Positions 11,480 to 20,899 of a stretch of DNA of 64,000 nt are shown in pieces; position 1 is the first letter of the stretch, and each line of letters begins with the position of its first letter. The stretch covers positions 16,668,336 through 16,732,335 of the forward strand of contig CM040091.1 of assembly GCA_022496805.1 (NCBI GenBank), read 5' to 3'. The position numbers were made by a program, and so were the translations under genes. The DNA comes from Pohlia nutans (taxonomy: Eukaryota > Streptophyta > Bryopsida > Bryales > Mniaceae). The notes beneath the pieces are model-generated. The model had not been told where the DNA came from. It searched no databases and was given only the letters and a program-made list of their open reading frames with translations.

Positions 11480-12618
11480 TTGCAGTGTATACAAAATTCA
11501 AAATATCAATTTCATGCACAATTTTGAAAAAATTGGTATTTTCTGCAGTCTATCCCGTGCCCGGGCATGGAGTCTATATAAGTTAGCAGCATTGGATTCA
11601 AGAATATATTCTTCAGCCTGGACACACCAAAGATTGGTGAGAACAGTGCAAAACTGACATGTGTCATGGAACTGACACACAACTTGACCCCGCGTGTGCC
11701 GACCATGTTTACAATTGTGTTGGCCACACCGGGTGAGAAATTGGGCATTAACATCCTATTGACGGAGGTTTAATTTCTTCATAGGCATGAGTTTCGTGGT
11801 TCTCTTTGGTGGCTTCCATTTGTGTGCTTGTATTTTGGTCGTGTACGTGCAATTTTTCGTACTTGTTATCCTCATGTTAGCAATTCGCTTTGGGTTTGGA
11901 CATGTGACATAATGCATGTAATGATTTCCTCAAATCCAAAATCTCGAAAGGTTCCAAGCAATTCGGTGATAGATAGATGGAAACTCCGGTTCTCTTTTAA
12001 GACCGACGTGAATAAAGTGTTTGTTCGTAATGTTAATGACCTAGTGCCCACCGAACAATGGGCCATTGGAAAAAACTACTTTCCTCTCAGCAGTTTGGTG
12101 ATATTTAGTAAACATATTAGAAAAAAGATGTTTCCTATTCAAATTCGTAAAGAACTGGGCTGATATCCACAGTGCTTGGTTATCAAACATGTCCAATGTA
12201 CCCTTACGTGTTATAAACATTGTCAAAACCCTCGTAACCCACCGGGTGTGGCTAGGTAGATACGGTAATAGCAACATAGTGGCTGGCACAAGTCAGTCTG
12301 ATGAGTTGATACCTTGCTTGAATGAGGGAAAATGAAGAGTGCTGTGAGTCTGAGTGGTACTTACTTATGCATGCCGTCCCCGGCCTGCCAAACAGTCATC
12401 CACAACTTAGTAACTAAATTCTCACTAACTTAAGTTTAGTTAGTTGATTTTATCATCAATGTCTCTGATGTGTAAAGAAACTTTTTAGCTCTCCATGCAG
12501 AAATTTCAGTTCTAAAAAGTTGAAAAAGTGTCTATGATGTGTCAAGTAACTTTTACCAGTCCATGCAGAAATTTTCCTGTTTCATTCAGGTAAGCGTAGT
12601 AGTGCCGTCAGTTAAGTA
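11480..12618. other. Intergenic DNA with a dispersed repeat
   Basis: No supported gene. A 113-codon plus-strand frame at 11822-12163 covers the dispersed repeat shared with 695-860. Its product resembles no known family, and the other copy is not open in frame. The rest is unremarkable. Confidence 0.4.
11945..12110 (+). repeat. Dispersed repeat, copy 2
   Basis: This is a same-orientation match to 695-860 (GATAGATAGATGGAAACTCC, GAATAAAGTGTTTGTTCGT, AGTGCCCAC and GGGCCATTGG). The family is unknown. Confidence 0.55.
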
Positions 12619-12729
12619 CATCCTTGGGTAATTCCACATCCTTCGGTAATTCCACATCCTTCGGTAATTCCACATCCTTCAGTAATTCCACATCCTTCAG
12701 TAAATCCACATCCTGCAGTAATTCCACAA
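12619..12729. repeat. 18-bp minisatellite, about 6 copies
   Basis: The unit GGTAATTCCACATCCTTC repeats about six times head to tail, drifting to AGTAATTCC and AGTAAATCC toward the right. The period is a multiple of three, but no flanking ORF supports a coding role. Confidence 0.9.
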
Positions 12730-12756
12730 GTGCTTTTAAATTGTTATCAAATTTGT

Positions 12757-13010
12757 CTCGTAAACGTACCAACCCTTTGAACAGGAGTAGATGCTAGCCT
12801 CAAAAATAGGTATTAGCATGGCTAAAATGAACATGAGGTGTACATGAAAGGACCATTGCAAGCATAAAATCTACCCAATTTTTTTGACATGCTTGCAATT
12901 AGAGGCCTCTCCAATATTATCAACAACTTCCCATCACAAGAGATTTATTGTAATTGGTAGGGAATTTAATAGTTCATCATTTAGTTTCTGAACGCTGGAA
13001 CGTTTAGGGG
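12757..13010 (+). mobile_element. TTAA-flanked element, family F, copy 2
   Basis: This is the inverse of 5811-6131. The left terminus has decayed (CTCGTAAACGTACCAACC). The right terminus GGAACGTTTAGGGG is followed by TTAA at 13011-13014. It is non-coding. Confidence 0.6.
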
Positions 13011-13121
13011 TTAACTCTCATTGATTGATTTTGTATTTCATAGAGAATTATTTTATGGCAAGTCAATGTGACGGTTTAAGTGATTTAATCAACTTTCACT
13101 GTTGAAATTTACAACAATTAA

Positions 13122-13670
13122 CCCCTAAAGAACCGCTCTTTTTCTTGTTTTTGAGCATCATTTTCACCTCATTCTATTTTTTTTTTGTGAATATATATTT
13201 TTTCCTCTTGATAGAAAATACCAAATCAAATATTTAAATAAAATTTAAGAATTTCTTTGACCAAATTAACAAATTATCCCATGTCTTCAAAGACGGTCAA
13301 AAAATATCCTAAAAGACTGCAATTTCATCTTTCACTTCAAACGCTATACTCTTGCAATCTGTACGGTCAAATTCTATGAAAATTTTACCATGCACTCTCT
13401 TGGTAATTTGTAACAAGATCTTACAATTGAAGTTGAAAGATAATAATTTCTGAGGTATATTTCGAGCCTTGCCCGCAATGCCCATTCTCCCCTAAAAAAC
13501 CCCTTTTGCTCTATAACTTCCACTTAAAAACTTAGAATTAAAAAAAGGATCCCCATCCTTGTATTGATATACTGGATTCACATAATTTATTTCAAAAAGA
13601 AAAAAATGACACCGTGGAAACCTACCCCAACATTGAAATGTCATGGTTAGGACATTTGGTCCTTTAGGGG
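13122..13670. mobile_element. TTAA-flanked element, family E, copy 1
   Basis: Intact TTAA at 13118-13121 and 13671-13674 brackets 549 bp. The termini are CCCCTAAAGAACC and, reverse complemented, CCCCTAAAGGACC. The right subterminal region (AACCTACCCC, AAATGTC..GGTTAGGACATTTGGTCC) matches the right end of 27442-28672. It is non-coding. Confidence 0.75.
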
Positions 13671-13674
13671 TTAA

Positions 13675-14172
13675 ATGGCCTATCTACGATTCTTTAGAAA
13701 AATCTTAATCTCAATTTTTTGTGAAATAATATTTTTTAATTGCAAATACTACAAAATATTCTATCACATGCAAAAAAGAGTCTATTGTGAGATAAATCTT
13801 GTGAAAGAGCTATGGACTATATTTGGGACCTTTACAAATCCAAATCGGTCATTTGTCTCACTAAAAAAAAATTGGAATTTTTTGCAAAATATTACCTAAT
13901 TTTGGAAGTGGCTATTTTTGTACTCGGCAAATAACTGGATGATTCTATCCATATTTGCACTACCTAGCTACATTCTAGGGTGCAAGTTGCTCTACCAATA
14001 GAAAAACTGAAAATAGCTAGTATACGCATATGCTAGTTGGAAGTGGCATATGATTAAACCCTAAAGGACGTCATCTTTTTCTAGAACAATTGTATACCAA
14101 TTTTTATTTTGTTTTTAAATAAAAAAATTCCCATTTATTTTTCATTTTTTAAAATTGTAACTATAGAATCTT
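13675..14172. other. AT-rich flank of the copia element
   Basis: No gene. TTAAACCCTAAAGGACG near 14053 is another TTAA-type terminus facing right. Its partner was not found and may have been displaced by the copia insertion at 14178. Confidence 0.4.
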
Positions 14173-14177
14173 GTCTG

Positions 14178-14417
14178 TGTTAAAGGTGATAGAGGAATGC
14201 ACAAAGCAAGTACACAAACACAAGGATTCCGTAGAAAAAGATGTCTTTACTAAAGGGCTCCCCGCTTAAGTAGTGTACAGTTGAGGTGCCCTTTGGCAAC
14301 CCATATGGGATAACTCATATGTAAGCCGATGCCGCAACCCCTCTTCCACACATCATTTATTCCCACCCAAATCCCTTTGGCTTCTAGCAACACTACCCTT
14401 CATCTACTACTTCAACA
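14178..14417 (-). repeat. 3' LTR of the copia element
   Basis: This is the downstream LTR in the element's own direction. It matches 16435-16689 over its length (AATGCACAAAGCA, AGAGATGTCTTTACT-like, GCTTAAGTAGTGTACA, TTCCCACCCAAATCCCTTTG, CTTCATCTACTACTTCAACA). The end of the gag/RT frame runs into this LTR. Confidence 0.9.
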
Positions 14418-15667
14418 CTCCCACTTTGCGTAGAGCGAAAACCTTTAAGTCCATACGCTATCACTACCCTTTCGTGTCGATCTTGTATAAGTCCCTTTGG
14501 AAACACATTCATTTGATGGATTTCCAAATTCATGGCCGCCCCAGTTGCAAGAATGTATTGAATGGTTACGAGCTTGGCCATAGGAGCAAACGTTTCATGA
14601 AAAATGAGCTTTGCCACATTCCTTACTTTGTAGCACACGACGTCACCGCAAACATCTCTTTTTGCACAAAACACCCACTTGCAACCAATGGAGTTGCTAC
14701 CCTTGGCAATGGAAGGCAATTCCCATGTGCCATTGGTAATCAATGACTCATACTCCTCATACTCCTCATACTTCTCTTGCATGGCTTGCTCCCACTCGAC
14801 TGCATCCTCACCTTGCATTGCTTCACGAATGGTTGATGTTCGATATGATAATTCCACATTCGCATGCTTGTCATCATTTGGAGGAAAAATGTGATTCTTC
14901 CACCATTCTCCGGGCAGCTTGCGTGCTCTTTCGGGATATCGCCGATTGTTTGAAAGAGTGTGCTCCACTTGCACCTCTTCTGTGCCGTTATGGAAGCTCG
15001 AACTCGATGGAGCCCCCAACTCGCCATCCTTCTCGCCTTCATCTTCATCGTCAACATTAATGATAGGAGATTTGGAAGATGTGTCCACAATGATGTCTCC
15101 ACATCTCCCACTTGGACCATACTCCAAATGCGGCCCAATCGTTGACTCCTCACAAAACTGACATGTCAAATTGACAATGTCATGCGCCAACATGTTGTCT
15201 TCTTCTTCCATCTTGATGGTGAAGAACTTGCGCCTCAAAATCCAAATGTTGGTCAAATTCTTGGCTTCGTGAATGTTGCAAAGCTTGGCCCATGCTTCCG
15301 CGGATGTCTTGCACGAACGAATGTGCGCAAGTTGCGAATCCGAGAGATTGAAGGCCAAAATGGCAAATGCCTTCTTCTCCCTCCTCATGTATGCTTGCAT
15401 GACGCAAGGGTCCGAAGTAGAGTGAGGGGGTTTCTTAGTACCATCAAAAATCTCCCACAAGTCCTTCTCGGCCATCACCATCTCCAATTTGAACTTCCAC
15501 AGGTGGAAATTCACCCCATCGAACTTGTCCACCACCTTGGGACCCTCACCCTCATAAGATGCCATGATGTACGTCTCTCCACTCAAATCAACCCTCAAAA
15601 CAGACACTTTTTTTTTATGATTTTTAATGGAATGAGCACCTTTGTGCTTCCAATGCTTTTTCGACAA
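14393..15667 (-). pseudogene. Copia gag fused to RT fragment by in-frame deletion
   Basis: The 424-codon frame starts upstream of a better gag start at codon 35 (15565), where MASYEGEGPKVVDKFDG opens a UBN2-type copia gag (about residues 35-170). The zinc knuckle, protease and integrase are absent. After an acidic linker the frame resumes at the integrase/RT hinge (RRYPERARKLPGEWW) and enters the N-terminal RT block (NGTWELP, CKWVFCAKRD, ETFAPMAK, EIHQMNV). It stops before the catalytic YVDD motif. An expanded EEYEEYEEYES tract corresponds to a short DNA repeat at 14747-14775. Gag may still be expressed; enzymatic activity is not possible. Cytosolic particle protein by family. Confidence 0.85.
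14418..14427 (-). other. Polypurine tract
   Basis: AAAGTGGGAG on the minus strand directly abuts the 3' LTR, the expected place for plus-strand priming. Confidence 0.75.
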
Positions 15668-16421
15668 CCCTTAAATTCAAATCATCAAATCAGCATTTTG
15701 TACTTCCAATGCCTCTTCGACAACCTCATGTAGCACCTTTGTGCTCCACACACACCTTCCAACATTCAAATGCAAAGGGTCCTATCTCAAATTGCAAAGA
15801 TGTTCACCAAAACACTTCAAATCACTCAATGGAGCTCTTCACTACTCCGATTGAATCAAAACAACACCTTAGTGTTCCCAATCACTCAATGCACGTAATA
15901 GACACCTTTGTGTCCCTTGATAGCACTAAATCAATGCTCATAGACTCAAACAAACCCCTCAAAACCCGAAATGCATTGAAATTGCTCAAAACCGCACCTT
16001 TGTGCTTCCAAGTGCATTAAACAACTCCACATGAAACTTTTGAGCTCCCCGAGAGCATGAAACACATGCACCACCTCTTCCAAGTGCCCAACCACTCAAA
16101 GCAAATTGTAGACTCTTCCTTTAGAGCGTCAACACCTCACAAATCACTTGCAATATCACAACTGCACTAGCTTGAACAAAACAATGTTCCACTTACAAAA
16201 AGGGTTTGGAATCAAGAAAGTAGAGCACCAAAAGAAGAGGCTGACCAAAACAAGTGCTCCAATGTGCAACTTCAGCCCCTGCGCACCTCCCAGAGACAAG
16301 ACTCCTCTAAAAGAAAACTCAAAACTGCTCCCAAAAGCTCCAAATCAGCCCCCAGCTCCTTCTGCAACGACCTCCTATGAAATGCTTCAATGCAATCCAA
16401 CACTCACGCAACACACATGAC
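15668..16421 (-). other. Copia 5' leader with a recurring motif
   Basis: This is the untranslated leader between the primer-binding site and gag. On the minus strand a phrase close to TTGGAAGCACAAAGGTG recurs near 15645, 15690, 15735, 15870, 15908 and 16000 with decay. No coding frame is credible. Confidence 0.6.
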
Positions 16422-16434
16422 TGGGCCCATAACC
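16422..16434 (-). other. Primer-binding site complementary to the initiator-tRNA anticodon arm
   Basis: The minus-strand sequence directly after the 5' LTR is GGTTATGGGCCCA. It is complementary to TGGGCCCATAACC, the anticodon stem-loop of plant initiator tRNA-Met, rather than to a tRNA 3' end. Drosophila copia and some relatives prime from this internal half-tRNA end. Confidence 0.8.
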
Positions 16435-16689
16435 TGTTAAAGGTGACAGAAGAATGCACAAAGCACATACACAAACACAAGGATTGCGTAGAAAGAGATG
16501 TCTTTACTCAAGGGTTCCGCCGCTTAAGTAGTGTACATTGAGGTGCCCTTTGGTAACCCATAAAGGATAACTCAACACTACAGGCCTCAAAGGTAAGCCC
16601 ATGCCGCAACCCCTCTCCCACACATCATTTATTCCCACCCAAATCCCTTTGGCTTCTAGCAACACTACCCTTCATCTACTACTTCAACA
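16435..16689 (-). repeat. 5' LTR of the copia element
   Basis: This is the upstream LTR in the element's direction, 255 bp, and pairs with 14178-14417. It carries about 15 extra bases, including a GCCTCAAAG stretch near 16583, absent from the other LTR. Confidence 0.9.
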
Positions 16690-17520
16690 GTATGTGTGGT
16701 TTAAGGAAATAGGAACCACTTGGCAATTATCTATAAAAGAAGGAGATAGATCACATTTTAGAGATGGATCACATTTCAGTGATTGATAACTATTTTGGAG
16801 GTGCTTAAAATGTCTGTCATCGGTGTTTTTCACGAATAACTACAAAAAATGTATTTTAAGTTTTTTCCAAAAATCTTGCAAAAATACTGAAGTGAATGTG
16901 TGGCATATGGGAGTATCCTATTTTTTTTTATCTCTCGTAGTTTTCTACTTGATTCTCTAATTTTCCAAGAGTGACTTCTCTACGATATCACTGAGGCACT
17001 CTAGTCCAACACAAAGAAAATATCAAACAATCATTCAACTCTACTACAATGATCATTACTAGAGCTATATATCACTCATATCACTAGTAGAAGTGCTAAC
17101 TACAACTATTGATTCTTCTACCTTATCGGCCTCAAAGTCGATGAATCTCTCGACCTCTCGATTGTGTGAATACATGCTATCAATCACAACTAGAGAGGGG
17201 GCCTCGGCATAGGCCTAAGCTTATAAATTTGCATAGCGGGGAAGAGTGAAAGAAAGAAAGCTGGAAAACAACAGTTGTCCAACCCCTTCCTTCCCTTCAA
17301 ATGCAAATAATTAGATCCTAAATGACCCCCCATTTATACTCTCCTCAAGACCGCCCCTCCCCACCCTAATCTTAATCCTCCCCTTCTTCCCTCAAGTGCT
17401 CATCCCCGTCCTAGCTCTAATTATGTATAGAAAATTAAAAATCATAAACACAAAATTATAAATTATAAATGCAAGATTATAAATCCCGAATGAAAAAAAG
17501 AATCTATGATATTGTGGTTG
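16690..17520. other. Intergenic DNA, some pyrimidine-rich stretches
   Basis: No gene is supported. About 17270-17410 is C/T-rich and of higher GC, without a usable frame. Confidence 0.4.
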
Positions 17521-17529
17521 TCTATAATT

Positions 17530-17730
17530 CATTGTTCACACTTGATATTGAAAATAAAATCAAGTGTAACTAATGTCACTAACCTCTATTTAAAAAATTA
17601 GCAACATTAGTCACACGTGAACTTGAAAATAAAATCAAGTGTAACTAACGTCACTAACGTTACTAACTTCAATTTAAAAAGTTAATGACATTAGTCACAC
17701 TTGATATTGAGAATAAATACTTGATATTTG
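17530..17730. repeat. Two-unit repeat with internal dyads
   Basis: The block AAAATCAAGTGTAACTAA..GTCACTAAC, then A(T/A)TTAAAAA, then CATTAGTCACAC occurs twice, about 90 bp apart. Within each unit GTGTAACTAA..GT faces ATTAGTCACAC as an imperfect inverted repeat. It is non-coding. Confidence 0.6.
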
Positions 17731-17930
17731 AAGTAAATTGTCTTTTATGTAAAAGTAAAAGACTAATAGCAAACATGAGTTTGATGTGGAATTGTCTTAG
17801 TGATCACATGAATACAAAAAAAAAAGACTCCTCTAGTATACAATTAGATAAATCCACATCTTGTTTTACAATTAAAAATAACTACAAAAAAGTAACAAAT
17901 AATACTAAATGCCAAAGTCGCTAACGACAT

Positions 17931-18480
17931 GAAGGCTTCATAAGGGTGCCTTAGCTATGAGGGTCCTCTCTATGGCGCTAGTCCCCACTGCCACGACTTC
18001 CACCCAAGAGAAATTAAAGATTAAAAAATACAAACCAATGAGTAGTTGATGATAGGAGAGGCTCCTAAGGGTGGCTCAACCATGAGGTACTTCCCTATAG
18101 TGCATGTCGTTGCTGCAATAATCTCCTCCATGAGAAATTTAAAATATTATTAAAAAAACCACTGAATGGTTGAGGACGCAGAGGGCTCCTAAAGGTGCCT
18201 TGGCCTCGAGGGACCTCCCTACAATTTCTATCCCTCTTTCCACAAACTTCCTTGGAGAAATTTTAAATATTATATATAAAAACTACCAAGTGGTTTAGGA
18301 TGCAAAGACGCTCTTAAAGGTGTCTTCGCCCCTAGGGCCCTCCCCATGGTGCTTGTCACCCTAGCTACATCAAAAATTAAACAAAAAGATTCCATTAGGT
18401 GATTGACAGTAAAGGGCCTCTTCATGGTATTTTGGCCTCAACGGATCTCTTCAATGTGCTATAACTTCTAGTTACCACAC
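17931..18480. repeat. Diverged tandem repeat, about 120 bp, 4-5 copies
   Basis: A block like GGCTCCTAAAGGTGCCTTGG followed by GAGGG(A/T)CCTCCCTA and a GAGAAATTTAAA tail recurs near 17932, 18060, 18180, 18307 and, weakly, 18415. Spacings of roughly 108-128 bp show indel drift. No frame is shared between units. Confidence 0.7.
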
Positions 18481-18565
18481 GAAGTTTCTTCCAAAACGCA
18501 ACAATGGTAGGTCAAATTTACTTGTTCTTTGAGAAAGTGCGTCGTAATAATGGTCAAGTTAGCAT

Positions 18566-20429
18566 CAGGAATTTCGGACCCCACTGATTCCGCACGATTT
18601 CAGTGCGATTTCCGATATTTCAAGGGTTCGTACAATTTTCGCACTGATTCCGCATCGTTGCGTCATTCATCGCAACTACACTGATATGACACGATGTTCG
18701 TACAAGCGGATATAGTATTGATTCGGCACGATTGATACATCTATTGAAAACGTATGAATTCAGCACTCTTTATAGTCGTCCAATGTCGTGTTTTAATCGT
18801 CGTTAAAACTACAGTGATTCAGTGCGTTTTTCGTGCGACATCATCTTCTCCATATCTAGATTTTATTTTCTTTCTATATCTAAATTTCATCAAAATAATA
18901 TCATTAAAAAATATTAAATAATTATTTTTCTCGCTACCCACTTTAACTACACGGAAATTGCCCGAACCCACGGTGGGGCCCACCATGGCTTCCCAAGCTC
19001 TATCGTCGACGGTGGGATTCGAACTCATGACCTCCCGATTATCAACCAAGCTCCAAACCACCAAATCACCACAAACCCTCAATACATAGAATGGATTTTT
19101 TTTGGTAATTATAAAAGATTGAAACCATTGGCAATTTTTTGCCATGTGTATATAATTCTTTTTTCAAATTGTTATTTTGCACTAGATTATGCATGACTTT
19201 TTCTATATATAGGATTTTTTTCATAATTTTTTGATTTTTTGAATTTTTTGCCAAAATCGTGATGGCAGATCATGGCTGAGCTGTTTTTTTATTCAGCGGA
19301 CTTTGAATGTTTTAAACTATGTGAAAAAAATTGTTTTTCTAAAAAAACATTGCATTATATTATGCAGGACTTTTCTATATATAGGATTTTTTTCATAATT
19401 TTTTGAATTTTTGAATTTTTTGCCAAAATCGTGATGGCAAATCATGGCTGAGTTGTTTTTTTATTCAGCGGACTTTGAATGTTTTTAACTATGTGAAAAA
19501 AACTTCTTTTCCAATTTGTTTTTTGGATTAGATTATGCAGGACTTTTTCTATATATAGGATTTTTTTCATAATATTTTTTATTTTTTTATTTTTTGCCAA
19601 AATCGTGATGGCAGATCATGGCTGTGAGCTGTTTTCTTTTTTTCAGCGGACTTTGAATGTTTTTAACTATGTGAAAAAAACTTTTTTTCCAAATTGTTTT
19701 TTTGCACTAGATTATGGAGGACTTTTTCTATATCTAGGATTTTTTTCATAATATTTTTAATTTTTTAATTTTTTGCCAAAATCGTGGTGGTTGTGAGCTA
19801 TTTTTTTTTTGCTCCTATGATGAAAAGTACAATGATAACCAATAATACCAAATTTGAATTCTAAAAATATAAAATGTTATTTCTTTGAAATTTTAATGTG
19901 TATTGCTTCTAAACTCTATAAATGTAGATCTAAAAATGTTTTGGGAAATTAAACCGTAAGTATAATTTAAAGAAGATTCTTGAAATATTTCAACATATTC
20001 CAAAATAATATAAAATATTCCAAAAGATTCCAAAAGATTCAAAAAATATATTAAAATATTGTACACGGATGTCGTACGAAAATAATTTGCATTATAATAG
20101 ATACTGAAATCGCACGAATATAGTAAAAGGCATTAATATGATACGTATACGATACTGAATCCGCATTAACTAAAACCGCATGTTATCCATGTCTTATTAG
20201 CCATGTAATGTAGATACACGATTAATGCACGGATTCCGTCAAGCACGACTTTCGTGCGGAAACAACACTTTTGTCATATTCATTGAAAAGACACTGCATC
20301 GACTTCTTAGTAATGCATGTCACTTCCGTACGATAACGACACTTCTATATGCACGTATGACGTGCGAAATCAGTGTTTAACGATAAACGCACTGAAATCG
20401 TGCAGAATCAGTGGGGTCTGAAATTCCTG
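18566..20429. mobile_element. Non-autonomous TIR element with subterminal repeats
   Basis: The left end CAGGAATTTCGGACCCCACT and the reverse complement of the right end CAGGAATTTCAGACCCCACT continue to match through GATTC.GCACGATTTCAGTGCG, about 46 bp in all. Inside each end, CACTGATTCCGCAC-like words recur in both orientations (for example near 18639, 18710, 20150 and 20380). This is the subterminal pattern seen in hAT and CACTA elements. The flanks do not give a clean target duplication. The core is a four-unit AT-rich tandem repeat and carries no transposase. Confidence 0.75.
19140..19800. repeat. Internal tandem repeat, 172-179 bp, four units
   Basis: GGATTTTTTTCATAAT starts at about 19212, 19384, 19558 and 19737. 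Each copy is followed by TTTTTGCCAAAATCGTG(A/G)TGG and preceded by TTCTATAT(A/C)TAGG. The units between also share CAGCGGACTTTGAATGTTTT. It is confined to the interior of the 18566-20429 element. Confidence 0.85.
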
Positions 20430-20674
20430 CTGAGCTGCACTTCCCCCGCGAGCTTCTCTTCCTTCACCGCCACACTCGATTGAAGCGGCAATGTTTTGCA
20501 TTATTCAAGTGTCTACTTCAAACTCCAACCCCTACTCATTGCTATTGGATACATTGTTTGGATCTTGAAATTCTTCATTAGTTCTTGCCATCGGGAATGG
20601 CCTCATAATACTTTCACAAAATTCTCTATTGTTATTCTAATTCACTTCAAACACTATCTAAATCGATTTGGACC

Positions 20675-20803
20675 ATGTGGAGGGATAAAGATTCTAAGGT
20701 TATTGAAGAGGTGATGAAGTTGTTGCCTGATTCTAAGGATCTTTGGGCCTATACCATTAGTCTTGAAGGAGGAGAAATTTTCGGCTCCACCAAAAAACGT
20801 TGA
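20675..20803 (+). other. Short protein-like frame, possible coding remnant
   Basis: A 42-codon frame beginning MWRDKDSKVIEEVMKLLPDS has a balanced, charged composition unlike the AT-rich random frames around it. It stops just before the satellite array. I do not recognise a family. It may be a fragment of a gene or transposon exon, or chance. Confidence 0.25.
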
Positions 20804-20899
20804 ATTTGCCAGTTAGGTCGGAGTGGAACTTGCATCGACCAAACAAGGTCAACTACTCCATATATAGGCCAAATACAAGGTTTACCATGTATCAAATCA

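Larger units (their letters stand above)
14178..16689 (-). mobile_element. Internally deleted Ty1/copia LTR retrotransposon
   Basis: This is a 2.5-kb element on the minus strand with two LTRs (240 and 255 bp) that begin TGTTAAAGGTGA and end CTTCAACA. The flanks GTCTG (14173-14177) and GTATG (16690-16694) look like a 5-bp target duplication with one difference. The primer-binding site, polypurine tract and a fused gag/RT frame are present. Protease, integrase, most of RT and RNase H are missing, so it could only move with help from a complete relative. LTR differences and the 15-bp length gap show it is not a fresh insertion. Confidence 0.9.

Noticed and set aside
14426..15733. Plus-strand frames of 60-183 codons over the copia element.
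   Set aside because: They are antisense shadows of the gag/RT frame and show no domain.
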